DNA of 17,543 bases, taken from positions 1 through 17,543 of the forward strand of contig JAHBMJ010002605.1 in assembly GCA_018398765.1 (NCBI GenBank), read 5' to 3'. This document shows, piece after piece, positions 1-9,956 of this stretch. A model generated the notes under the pieces. That model made no database searches. It saw only the letters and a program-made list of their open reading frames with translations, and had not been told where the DNA came from. Every line of letters starts with the position of its first letter. Within the stretch, counting starts at the first letter, position 1. The DNA is from Chromera velia. Lineage: Eukaryota > Sar > Chromeraceae. A program made the position numbers and the translations under genes.

Positions 1-31
<31 letters not shown>
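1..31 (+). repeat. (CT)n microsatellite acting as polypyrimidine tract
   Basis: Uninterrupted CT dinucleotides run from the window edge to base 31 and are followed by CCAACAG at 31-37. This looks like the 3' end of an intron before the exon at 38. Confidence 0.8.
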
Positions 32-35
<4 letters not shown>

Positions 36-37
36 AG

Positions 38-285
38 TTCGCCTGCTTAAGAGTCAGTCTACATGTCAGCACTTCTGGCGGAAGGCAAAGGAGTCCGGTA
101 GACCCACAAGCAGACAATATTAATAAATTCGTGAGACATTTTGGATCGGATCTTCGTGAGAGTTGGTGTGTCGTGCTAGCAGGATGATGTGCTTGCAACG
201 CTTCTTTTACGAGCATCTCAGTCTCCCTCGCAGATGCACAAACTCAGTGTGCCTGAATCGCCGCCTGCTCCCCACTCTCGATGTG

Positions 286-320
<35 letters not shown>

Positions 321-3300
321 AGATTGGGACGACTGGAAGTCCCTGTACCCGAAGGTTTCGAAGTCCTTCAGAGCAAACAAGGCCTCAGCAAAGGGTCAGT
401 CAGTCAGCCATCCAGTCAGGGTCCACTCATGCATGCACACCTTTCCTCAGACCCGTGAGGGACCCACCTGCCCCCCAAGATTTGCTCCGCAGAGACGCAT
501 CTTCCTTTCCCTCCCCTTTCCATCCACCCTTCTCCTTTCCCTTTCGTGTACAAATCTATGCTGAAAAATTGCTGATCGGCCAACGGACGGAATGGGTGAG
601 TAGATCAGCAATGAAAAAGAATTGAGACTTTGTGTACTGGTGTTTCAGAATTCAATCCTTTGCGCATTTGTGTGCACATGCCTACGTTGGTTGGTACATG
701 TCTGTGAATACCTGTCTGCCTAATACCATATGCCTGCCTGCCTGCAGACATTCACTGGGCGATGGCCCGTCTGGGGCGGCACCTGGTGAACGAGGGCGAG
801 GAGAACCTCTCAGACGAACACGAGGAGGTGTTCGAGATCCTCGTCAAGGTCGGCAGGCAGGCAGGCAGGCAGGCAGGCAATTAGTACACGTACACGTGAA
901 GAATGATAGCCTTGTGCGAAAGTATCAGTGTACACGATTGGGACGGAGTCTCCTCAAAGCTGCTTAGAGAAGCAACGAGTACCTGCGTTTTTGATTGAGT
1001 GCAAGTACGCGTTGATCGGCCCTTGAGACCACTCGCCCACGGAGTCAGCAGAGTGCTCTGCCTTCTTCATGCCCCTTATTGACAATTGAACTAGGGGCCC
1101 AGGCCGATCTGCTTGAATGAATCTCTTCCCTTCCTTTGCGGTCGTCTTGGAATTCTTTATCATCAGATAGACTCCTCACCCTCCTGACCTTCCTCCGTTC
1201 CTGCAGAGCGTTGAGGATCATCTTGCCTACATTCGAGGACGATTTTCGAGTGAAAAGGTTCGTCTGTCTCTCTGTCTGTCTGCGCAGCCTTTCGTTCTTT
1301 TCCTTTTTGTTTTGTTTCCTTCTTGCCAGCGGCTTGGCCCCTGCAGGAGTCCTCACTTATGTCACTGTGTTGCGCATACGCATACCACGGCCCACCCCTC
1401 CGCATGAAGTCTCAGTCGACTCTTCTGCCTGCCGTGTGTGGGGGGGGGATCTGCAGGGTCTGACAAAGGAAAAGTACACGGAGGAAGGGAGGGAGGAGGG
1501 GTTCAACCACCTGGCAATGCAGAACCTGATTGGCGCCTTCTCGGCCTCTCCTCCGGCTGAGTTCGTGTACAAGGGCAAGGGGATCGGCAGACTGATGGCC
1601 GTCATTGGAGACAAGTACATGACCTTTCTTGAGGGTCGGTCGGTCAGTCAGTCGGTCGGTCCTGTGGGAAGGAAACAGGACGACTTGCGGCGCGAGGGCT
1701 CGGCATCTCTGTGTGGAATTGCAGCTGTCGGGCCGGGTGGTGTTGTGGCCGGACTGTCATGTGGTAGCTGCTTGTTTCGTTTGTCGCTCGTTGATATTTT
1801 CGCTCTTTCTCTTTCTTTCTTTCTCTCTCTCTCTCTATCTCCCCCCTATGTTCTGCAGGATGTTTGGAGTACGTTCTCAGCTACGCATCCGCACTCGCGT
1901 ATCAGGTCAGACAAAAAGGACACACCCTTTGTTTGTCTGTGGGGGCAGGAGTGCTCCAATCCGCATCCCGTGGATCGTCTCCTCTCATCCGGCCGATGAT
2001 TTTCAACCAGCTTTCTTTCCTCCATTTGCAGGGCCCTGTCTTTTTTTGTTTTGTTTTCTCCCTATCGTTCTCCGAAAGAGAGAGAGGGCTTTTCCAAAGA
2101 AGGGGAAGAACAGAACACTTTCGGAATACTTCCTCCCCTTTCTCCCCCTACATACACGCAGGTCGGAGAAGGAGACGACCTAGCGGCTGCAGTGATCGAT
2201 GCCACCCGCACGATTTCCTCCCGTCTGGTCGCCACAGAGCCCATCGGAGGAGAGAGCTTCGACTTCGTGAGTGACGTGAAAACGCTCAACGGCCTCTCAG
2301 GGTGCATTTCCAGTTTTGGCTCGGCCCCCTCTGTCTCACCACAGTACAAGGGAGACATCGGCCTGGTCTGCAGGCTCCTCAAGGTGGGTGTGGGGTGGTA
2401 TTTATTGGTAAATAGACATGTATGTCCTACACAGTCTTTAAAAAACCCTTGCATCAAGAGTCCCACATTGTGACCGTCGTCAGGCTTAATTTTACATGGT
2501 CGTTTTTTCTATACTGCACGGTTTTTTTTCTTTCCCTGTCTTCGCACTCCTAAGATGCTCTCTTTCCTCTCTCACTCTTCATGCGGTTGCTTTCTCGAGC
2601 TTTGTAATGAATTGAGCAGGAAAGCCAAGCCTCACTTGCCTTAATTTCTGCCCGTCATTAAATCTCACGCAGATCGGCACAGCGACCCCCCCTGCGAAAT
2701 TCAAGAAAGACGTGAAGGACGACCTCGAGTCCCTCAACGGACAGGCGGCCACTGCCCTGATGATGGCCGGACAGTCGGGTGGAGGCACGGAGGATGCGGG
2801 CCCGTCAGGAAACATCGACGACCTGAAGGCGATGCTGGATGTCGTGGAGACGGCTGCCAAGAAAATTCCCCCCACAGCGATCTACTCCATCGTGGAAGGA
2901 ATCAAAAATTGTGGACGCTCGCCTGACGTCAGTGGGTTTCTGTTGGTACTTGAATTGTGTGGAGGCAGCTAGGTAAAATAAAAAGTAGAGCGGCAGGTAG
3001 ACAATTGACAGAGAGACAGAGATAGAGGAGCTGCTTCAAAGTGTCGCTTTACCTGATGCTGTCCTGCCCTGCCCCCGCCTTCCTCCTCTGTTTCGAAGCC
3101 TCTGCGTGCCATTTTATTTTCGATTAAACTTTCTCGCATTGTGAGTCTTTTCGTTGAGCAAGGATCGTGGCCCCTTCATTCTGCCTTGGGTCTGTATTTG
3201 CTTCCGTCGCTTCTTCTTCTCCCAGTAAGATTCTTCTTCTTCTTCTGCCTCTCGTCGCATGTATCCCCCCCCGTGTGAGCGATCGAGTGAGGATTTGTGT

Positions 3301-3772
3301 ATGTGCATTCATTTCTCTGTGGGTCTGTCCCTTTTGCGGTGTGTCGAGCGTCTTCCCCTCAGCCCAACTCCTCATGATGCAAGTTCGACGGTTTCCTTCT
3401 TTGCTTGCAGGCGCAAACTCTCCTGTACAGCGAGGCGACTCTGAGGCAAGTCTACACACTGGCCTGCAGAGATCCCATGAAGAGCGGACTGAACAGCTGG
3501 TTGATGCTCTACGACGCTGCTGCTCAGCACGGGCCTGACGGGGCAGCCACAACCATTGACGTTGCCGTGCAGGCCACACAGAAGCTCGCTCAAGACGCCA
3601 ACTTCTGTGGCATCCTTCACACAGCTCTCGGTGCATTCGGGAAATTGGCCAGACAGAGACCCGATGCTGTGAGACCCCATTTCGATGTCCGTCTGTGTAG
3701 GCCCTCTTTTTGCATCCTGCGCAAGCCCTTTGAGCACCTGTGTGGCTTTGTGCTGTTGTGCCTTTCGTTTCT

Positions 3773-3809
<37 letters not shown>

Positions 3810-6800
3810 GTTTTGTTTTTTTCTTTCTTTCTTTCTTTTTTTTTTTTTCTCGGTGTGTTCCTATGTAAAATTGAATTGGTCGCGTCCTTTTCCATCGATG
3901 CGCGGAGTGCATCTAGCGTGTTTGCACCGCACCGCCATGTATATATCCCTGCAGGGTGTGATCTCGACAGCAGAGAAGGCCAAGGGGCAGGTGGCAGAGG
4001 CTGTGGTGCCCATCGGGATCTTCTCGTTCTGCAAGGGAATGCTCCAGGGCAACGGCAAGGGACACGCAGACAACCTCCGGATCGTTCAAAAGATGCTCAC
4101 GACAGCAAAGAACGTTAGTCAGGCAGTCATATTTGGTGAGGAGAGACGGGGAGGTAGAAAGAGGTGAAGTGGGGAAGGGGGAAAGGGACAAACACACACT
4201 CATCCACAACAGAAAACGGGGATGGTTGTCAGAGTGTTCGGACCTGCATTTTGAACACACTCAAAACAAACCAAAAACATGCATTGTTCCACTTTAACTC
4301 CTTCCCTCCCTTGACACACGGGTGCATGCATGGGGGTTTGGGTGCAGCTGAAGAGTCCCGACACGATGCTGCCTTCCTTCATGATGGAGGCAGTGGCTGT
4401 GTTGAGAGTGGACAAGGGACTCATCACACCCGAGTTCAGAAAGTTTGTGGAAGACCTGAAGAACAGACCTGGAGCGTATGCGGTAGGTAACTTTGAGAGG
4501 AAGGAAAAAAGGGCTTCGAGGCAGAGAGAGTGAAGAAGAAAGGGTTCGTTTAAGATTGTGAAGTTTGCAAGTGCCTCTGGACATCCTCAGGTTGAGATAG
4601 ATCGCTGTGTCTCCTCTGTTTTCCTTTGCTCTTTTCCTTAAGTGTACCTGACTTCGAATCTGAGCCCCCGGTCCTCATCTGCCACGAGGGAATCCACACC
4701 CGCCTCCTTTCGGCCCTGCTTTCTGACGTGCTTCGCTGCCTTTTTGTTTTTCTTCGCTGCTCATTGGTGCCTGCTGCATGAAAGTCGCTAGACTCTCTCA
4801 GGAAGAATGCAGCATCAGGGGATTCCTCAGTTGATCAGATCCCCTCCGGAGAGCTGAACTCTCTCTGTCTCTCTTTTGGCCTCTAAATGTGAATCTATAC
4901 GTGCATGTCCTTTTATTCCTTCCCCTCTTCCTTGACTGGGAAAATGCAGCTGGACTCCCAGGCCATCGCGTTCATCGACGAGCTGGAGGGCAGGACCCTG
5001 GAGAAGCTGGAGGGGAAAATAGAGGCCCAAAACGCCAAAATCAAGGAGGCCTGTAAGGTGAGTAGGTGGGTGACTGGATGGATGATTGTGACTGGACATG
5101 TGTATGTATGCTCCAGCATGTGGATGGATGATTTAGCGTATGTTGAACTGAAGATCGGGTCTCAATGAGGACTGGATGCAAGTGAGAGACATGAAGCGGT
5201 GTACTTTTTGTTCATGTATAAAGTCACCTTTTTGTGCAACGGAATCATTGAGTAAGTGCATGGGAGGAGGGTTGGTCGGCCAGAAGATGACTGAGTAAGT
5301 GTCTGTCTGCCTCCGTCAGGAATTCAGTCGTTTTTTGTGTTTCCCTTCTCCCCTCTGCGCACACACACACACATGCATGCATGCATGCAGGACTTTGACT
5401 CTCTGAAGAACTATCTGGACGAGAACGTCGCAGAGCTGAAAGGTTGCTTTGACTCTTTCCGCTCTTTTCTTCTAGGGGGGCAAGAGGGGGGAGGGGGTGC
5501 AGTACGGCCCGAGTTCAGGAATGAAGTTCAGACCCGTCTGGACTCTCTGGAGGCCCTCTCATTGCAGAGAGCAGCCACGGGGTCTGTGCAGGACCTGGGA
5601 GAGGACGCGCCTGGGAGGAAACGATAATGAGGGAGTGGCAAGGGAACAGAGACGAAATAAAGGTGCCATGCGAGTGCATGCAAGCCTCGAAATGTGCGAT
5701 TGGTTGATCGACCGATCGGTCGTCTGAAGGGGGGACATGCGAAATCTTGTGTGTCTCTTTGAAGCGAGAGAGCCACACGTTGATGCGATTTACACGAAGG
5801 AAAGTGAAAATGCGATCGACCAAGAGCTCTGATGATCACAAAATCACCCATCGATGCCTCTAGCTGGTCCCTGGTGGATAGAGTGCCCATATATCCTTCC
5901 TAGCTTATGGAGATGCCATTTGAACATGCATGGAGGTTTCGAACAACGCGCACAGAGGGGCGCAGGCAGGGGGGGAAACATGCGAATGCAGGAACCCGAA
6001 CATCTGATGCGTTAGCGAGACGCTGCTTTTCATCATGTGTCCGGACTGCCTTCCTGTTTCCACGCCCTCTTATGACGGTTTCGTTTTCCCCTTCGATCCT
6101 CTCCGCTTCATGCCTTCCTTCTTTCTACCTGTTTGTGGTAAGCCGTGAGACCACACAGCTGCCAAGAGGGAAGAAATGGATTGACAACGCACACGGCACG
6201 TTCGGGCTACTTCAAAACACAACCATGCATGGGTGAGAAAATTGTCTGATCGAATCAAGGCGTTGCCGCAGCCGCCCCTCTCTTCCCTCTCTCCCGTTCT
6301 CTTTTTGCTTTTCTGTCTTCGTGCAGAGTTCGTCGGAGATGTCGTGAAGAAGCTCCCGATTCCCGTACGGTTTGCGATAGAGAGGAAGCTGGTGGTCCTC
6401 CAGCAGATGATTCTCTTCTTCCAGTGCCCCTACAAGGACCAGACGCAGAAGATTCTCGGTGGGTCCCTTCCTAGCTCTTGGTGATCGGCTGTTTCCCTGA
6501 GTGTATGCAGGGGGGTTGAGTTGGGGGTGTGGGTGCATGGGTTAATTGAAGTAATGAGGCGAGGGGACATGCTGCACAATTAAAACTCCAGCAGAAGGTA
6601 ATGGCAAGGGAAAGAAAACCCCATGGATGAAGCCGACAGAGAAGTTCTCTTCTCTTCCGAAAGGTGCCCATAGAAGCCACACCTAAACAAACCGGACTCC
6701 AAACAAGCAAATGCATGAAACATTTTTTGAAACCCTAGAGTCTCTACTCGCAGTGAGCGACACAGACAAGAGACTTTCGGAAGACTTTCATGCTCACAAT

Positions 6801-8026
6801 GCTCTTTCGAATGCAGGGGGGGAGGACAGCGCTTACGAGTGCGAGTTGAAGACGACTGACTGGAATAAGTGGTTGAAGGTTGCCGTGTCTGCCGTGAAGA
6901 TCGGCAAATCCGTGGTGTCGATGGATGCGTTGGTGAATCCTGTCGACGCTGTTGATCAGGTGAAGGACGTCTACTCTGCCTTCACGAAAAAAGGAGACGA
7001 GGAATTTTTGGCGTTCTGCTCTGAACCCTTCCTCACCTCCAAAGAGCAGGACATGCTCGTGGAGGGATTGAGGAAACACGGCTTCTTCGACAAATTCGTG
7101 TACGACGCACAGACAGCACAATGGGTTGCCTTGCCCACAGACAAGGTCGGGAGAGAAAAAAACAAGAGCTAGGGATAGCATGCACTGTGTGTATACACTT
7201 TTCTTCTTCGTAGCCTCTCCTGCTCCGTCTCGCCGTGTTTCAGTTTTTCAGAAAGGCTTTGCATTCATTGAGAAAACTCTGAGTCTCTGCTTCAATTCAG
7301 AGTGCCTCTCTGGGCAGGTGTGGGCCTTGCTTTTGCTTGGCGGTACAGCTCTAGGTTCGCAGATTGCTTCAATAATACATGCACGTTCCTTCGCATACAA
7401 TGACTTAATTTGTTGACCGACCGACCCTCGATCGATCTTGTTTGCAGCTCCAGAAAGCCGCGAAAGGCGCCGGAATCCCCGCAACAGACTTCAGAGCGAT
7501 TGGAGGTGAGCAGCCGACGGTTCAAAGAATCATCGATCTGCGGAACGCTGCTGAAGTCTGTCTGCCTGCTTCGTGTCTGCCTGGCCGTCTGTCTGTGAGA
7601 ATGTTTGTCTATCTGCGTTCTGTGTCTGTTCATTTGCCTACCCACTCGTCTGCCTGAGGAGGACAGCGAGCAAAATAATGTCTGCCTGGCAGTGCCTAAC
7701 CTTTCGCCAGGGAAGCCGAGAGGACGAGAGAGCATTGCATCCCACTCTCTGCGTGTCTCATCGTCTCTCGGTGCACCTCCCTGCCTCCCTCCGCATTTGC
7801 ACATCCTCTGTTCCTGCCTGCCCCCCTGTTTGTGAATGCAGACGCGTATGAGGCAGGAAAGCTGAAGAAGTTCGGTCTCGATCCCTCGAATTCCTCTGAG
7901 GCCTTCTCCCCTCCTCCGAAGGGGAAAGAGGCGGCAGGTGCAGGATCGGAGACGCAGCCCGAAGTCAGGTTGGAGGAGGCCTCCGAGGGGCGAGTCGTGA
8001 AGGGCTTCTGTGGATGGTGCTGTTAG
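38..8026 (+). CDS. Multi-exon gene, unrecognised helical protein, 5' partial (18 exons, 793 aa in window)
   Basis: Proposed exons: 38-155, 323-394, 748-848, 1207-1257, 1457-1634, 1859-1905, 2162-2266, 2345-2383, 2673-2927, 3411-3668, 3955-4113, 4348-4482, 4950-5057, 5391-5442, 6327-6458, 6817-7145, 7448-7505, 7842-8026. Every junction is GT-AG and the phases chain without a stop to TAG at 8024-8026. Exon 1 follows a CT tract plus CCAACAG, so the start codon lies upstream of the window. Another possible 5' exon is 234-282, with ATG right after CGCAG, joined over a 40-nt GT-repeat intron. The product is soluble-looking and helix-rich: I see no signal peptide, no clear membrane span and no catalytic motif. 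A WDDWK motif near residue 41 is echoed by DWNKWLK in the exon at 6817-7145. The tail is Pro/Glu/Ser-rich and ends CGWCC. I do not recognise the family. Exon bodies are well supported; joining the 5' and 3' halves over an 884-nt intron is the weakest step. Confidence 0.7.
289..318 (+). repeat. (GT)n microsatellite at an intron 3' end
   Basis: About fifteen GT units run directly into the acceptor TACAG at 318-322. If the alternative first exon 234-282 is used, the repeat makes up most of a 40-nt intron. Confidence 0.85.
852..879 (+). repeat. (GGCA)7 tandem repeat at a splice donor
   Basis: Seven perfect GGCA units start three bases after the donor GT at 849-850. Confidence 0.85.
1635..1662 (+). 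repeat. (GTCR)n tetranucleotide repeat beginning at a splice donor
   Basis: GTCG and GTCA units alternate in tandem. The first unit's GT is the proposed donor after the exon 1457-1634. Confidence 0.75.
3774..3849 (+). repeat. CT microsatellite followed by T/TTTC-rich tract
   Basis: CT units to about 3802, then T-rich and TTTC-rich sequence to 3849, all inside the intron 3669-3954. The tract lies roughly 100 nt before the acceptor, so it is further away than a usual polypyrimidine tract. Confidence 0.8.
5391..5627 (+). CDS. Alternative terminal exons giving a shorter product
   Basis: The exon 5391-5442 ends in phase 1 at a weak donor (GTTGCT). Reading on gives an open frame to TAA at 5625-5627. 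Two short introns are possible, 5443-5475 (33 nt, acceptor TCTAG) or 5443-5502 (60 nt, acceptor GTGCAG). Both are multiples of three and contain no stop in frame, so splicing or retention keeps the frame. I favour the 60-nt intron because the retained sequence is G-rich and reads as a Gly run. The final exon encodes a charged tail (EFRNEVQTRLDSLEALSLQ...) that looks like real helical protein. With this end the product is 600 aa within the window. AATAAA follows at 5656. This end and the exon at 6327 exclude each other in one transcript. Confidence 0.5.
   Translation, partial: DFDSLKNYLDENVAELKGCFDSFRSFLLGGQEGGGGAVRPEFRNEVQTRLDSLEALSLQRAATGSVQDLGEDAPGRKR
5628..6326. other. Intron or intergenic stretch without a supported gene
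   Basis: The stretch holds the AATAAA at 5656, mixed-composition DNA, and a chance reading frame from 5907 to 6236 rich in Phe, Ser and Cys whose donor-like GTAAGC falls in the wrong phase. The last 80 nt become pyrimidine-rich ahead of the acceptor at 6326. I see no exon here that fits the neighbouring phases. Confidence 0.5.
5656..5661 (+). promoter_or_regulatory. AATAAA hexamer, possible polyadenylation signal
   Basis: Canonical AATAAA 29 nt after the TAA at 5625-5627. Its position fits cleavage after the short form of the gene. A single hexamer in a 17.5-kb window can occur by chance. Confidence 0.35.
6327..8026 (+). CDS. 3' half of the locus: four phase-compatible exons, possibly a separate gene
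   Basis: Exons 6327-6458, 6817-7145, 7448-7505 and 7842-8026 chain in phase (1-1, 0-0, 1-1). All four acceptors end TGCAG and the donors are GTGGGT, GTCGGG and GTGAGC. The first exon needs one base from an upstream exon, which the donor at 5442 supplies, giving a Glu codon. I found no convincing ATG exon between 5628 and 6326 in the right phase, so I prefer one long gene. The encoded part has a helical segment (GDVVKKL..., residues 560-600 of the long model), then a 110-residue exon with DWNKWLK near its start, then a linker and a low-complexity tail of Lys, Pro, Glu and Ala. It ends FCGWCC. A C-terminal Cys-Cys can be a Rab-type geranylgeranyl site; here that is only an inference. No known domain was recognised. 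Confidence 0.65.
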
Positions 8027-8926
8027 AGAGAGAAACAGAGAGAGAGAGAGAGAACAAAGAAATTCAGGAGGGGAAATACAGCGACAAAAATCGTGAGCAA
8101 GGAAGATTGGTGGAAAGAAGGAAAGGCAAAGCAAGGGAGGTAGAAAAAGAAAGAGGAAGGACAATCTAAGGAGATCCGCCTTGAAATTAACGAGACTGCT
8201 GTGCCGTTTGTCTGCAGGTGAGAGAAGAACCTGATTGCATAGATTGTGCTGCTCTTTGCTCTATTTCCTCATTCCTCCATCTTTCTCTCTTTTCCTTTAC
8301 TTCCCTCTTGGAAGATCGCTCGAAGGGTCCTTCTGATAGATGTTCGATCTGATTTCACTGTATGTTTCTGCTTGTTGGATTAAAGCACATTTGGAAACAG
8401 CTGAAGGCATGATGGATGGATCCGTCAATTGTTCGTTCTCGTCCGATCATTCATTCATTCATTCATTGATTGACTGATTGATTGCTTGATTGCTCTGTGA
8501 GAGGTCCTGGAGAAGGCCAGAAGGAGGGGAGAGAAAGAGGGACGACTGTAGAAACAAACGACTTGCTGGATGCATCGGAAAAAACGAAATGGAGAGAGAA
8601 GACGGTCACCTTGAACGAATACTGTGAGGATTAGATTGAATTTGCTGTAGATTGAATTGTTTTTAAACGTCTTCATCCTTTTTGTTCTCGATTCATGCAT
8701 GGACCCACGGATGGTGCTGTGCTGCATCTGCCTGTAAAGCTTCTTGGGCAGATTATTCTCTGACTTTCTTCTCCTACACCCTTGGCACCTTCGCCTTCTG
8801 TCTCGTCCACTTGATGAAGCCTTTATGGAAGGAAACTATAAGAAAGGCTTGATCGTTTGGCAAGCTACGCTGGTAGAGACATAAAAGCAAAGACATCTTT
8901 AGACAAAAGAGATTTTAGCAGCGCAT
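8027..8926. other. 3' flank of the gene, no gene seen
   Basis: Begins with a GA-rich run (8026-8054), then purine-rich DNA, a CT-rich patch near 8280, and imperfect ATTC/ATTG tetranucleotide repeats at about 8447-8492. No reading frame looks coding and no RNA gene was recognised. Confidence 0.5.
8379..8384 (+). promoter_or_regulatory. ATTAAA hexamer, possible polyadenylation signal
   Basis: ATTAAA variant about 350 nt after the TAG at 8024-8026, in a non-coding stretch. It could serve the long form of the gene. Chance occurrence is likely enough that this is a weak call. Confidence 0.2.
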
Positions 8927-9956
8927 GTGCTCGGCGCATGTGTGTGTAGCGAGATGACTGACTGGTCGCTTCATGAATTGTCCAGTGACTGCCAGTGGCC
9001 TGGCGACTCGGATATTTTAAACATCTGGCCAACTAATGCCAACTATCAATCTTTTATGTATCTAGTTGCGTTCAAGTTACTTACCTACGAAAATCAAAGA
9101 GCCAGCAACTTACATGGCTCCCTAGCTAGCAACTTACGAAAGACCAACACTAAAACTATTATATATCAGCAACAACAAAGTTTGAATCTAGGTTTGAATA
9201 TCAACTAAACTCAGCTATACTTTGTTTAATATCTTTAATCTTAATCCATAATTCATAGATTACGAATGGTTCCATTCACTTCAAAGTCTTCACTAAAAAT
9301 TTATGGGTCTTAAATTTTGTTTTAAAGTCTTAGGGTTAAAGTCATTCCAATTTATATAAACTTATTGAATTTTATTTAATTCGGGCCGGGGTAATGTAGG
9401 GTAATGTTAGTTACGTACTAGTATACTTCGTGTTATAGTTTGATTAGAACTTAGAAGATGTCATAAATAAAAGCTTTGGGTTTAGATATTGAGACCGTTG
9501 ATCTCTTCAAAGTTTCCTTAAGAAAAATACTTTTTTCGCTCATTACTGTGTGTTCGCATGATCAATCCTGCCTTGTTTGTGGGTCGAGAATCGAAGTTTC
9601 AATTAAGATTACTGAATGGTCAAAATCTTATCAATCTGTTTAAACTCACTCTTCCAGGCCGGCTGAACGGAGTTGGGCAGCCAGGCTAGAGCAAATCACA
9701 GAAGTGTGTGGCACGAAGAGAGGAATATTATTTAATGATTATTCAATGTCTTCTTCTCCTTTGTGTGGCGGTCTAGAGAGAAAAAGAACGGTAACACTCC
9801 AGGCCTGAGAGGCGCTTGGATGGTGGAGAACAGAGGCAATAGGAGACAGTCCCGTCTCCACCCGACTTCCTAATTGTTCACTTAAATCAGAAAGTACCAA
9901 GCAGTTCTCTTACAGAGCAGAGAGAGATTGGAGTAGAATAGCATTACGTAGAGGCT
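8927..9956. other. AT-rich stretch before the retroelement, no gene seen
   Basis: Base composition turns clearly AT-rich from about 8,900 and stays so to about 9,650, unlike the gene to the left. The frame open at 8927-9208 has an unconvincing Asn/Gln/Leu-rich product. The last 300 nt are mixed and could be the untranslated leader of the retroelement that follows. Confidence 0.4.

Noticed and set aside
486-597. Possible extra exon ending at the donor GTGAGT near 595
   Set aside because: The only acceptor upstream (CCGCAG) would include a long pyrimidine tract as protein, and the neighbouring exons already join in phase without it.
852-879. GGCA and other short tandem repeats considered as a CRISPR-like array
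   Set aside because: These are direct microsatellite units without spacers, in a eukaryotic intron.
1136-1999. Longest + strand frame in the left half (287 codons)
   Set aside because: It runs through the CT-rich intron and only overlaps the true exon 1457-1634 in phase. The flanking parts are low complexity and are cut by strong GT-AG junctions.
3124-3912. 262-codon frame on the - strand
   Set aside because: Its Lys/Arg/Glu runs come from the CT and TTTC repeats in the intron, and the rest is antisense to the exon 3411-3668.
5907-6150. Possible first exon of a second gene, with GTAAGC donor
   Set aside because: The donor is in phase 0 while the exon at 6327 needs phase 1, and the encoded peptide is Phe/Ser/Cys-rich and unconvincing.
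7292-8164. 290-codon frame on the - strand
   Set aside because: Antisense shadow of the exons at 7448 and 7842 plus CT-rich intron; rich in Ser, Leu and Arg with no domain, and no splice structure supports it.
8927-9208. 93-codon frame in AT-rich DNA
   Set aside because: No domain, odd composition and no supporting splice or regulatory context.
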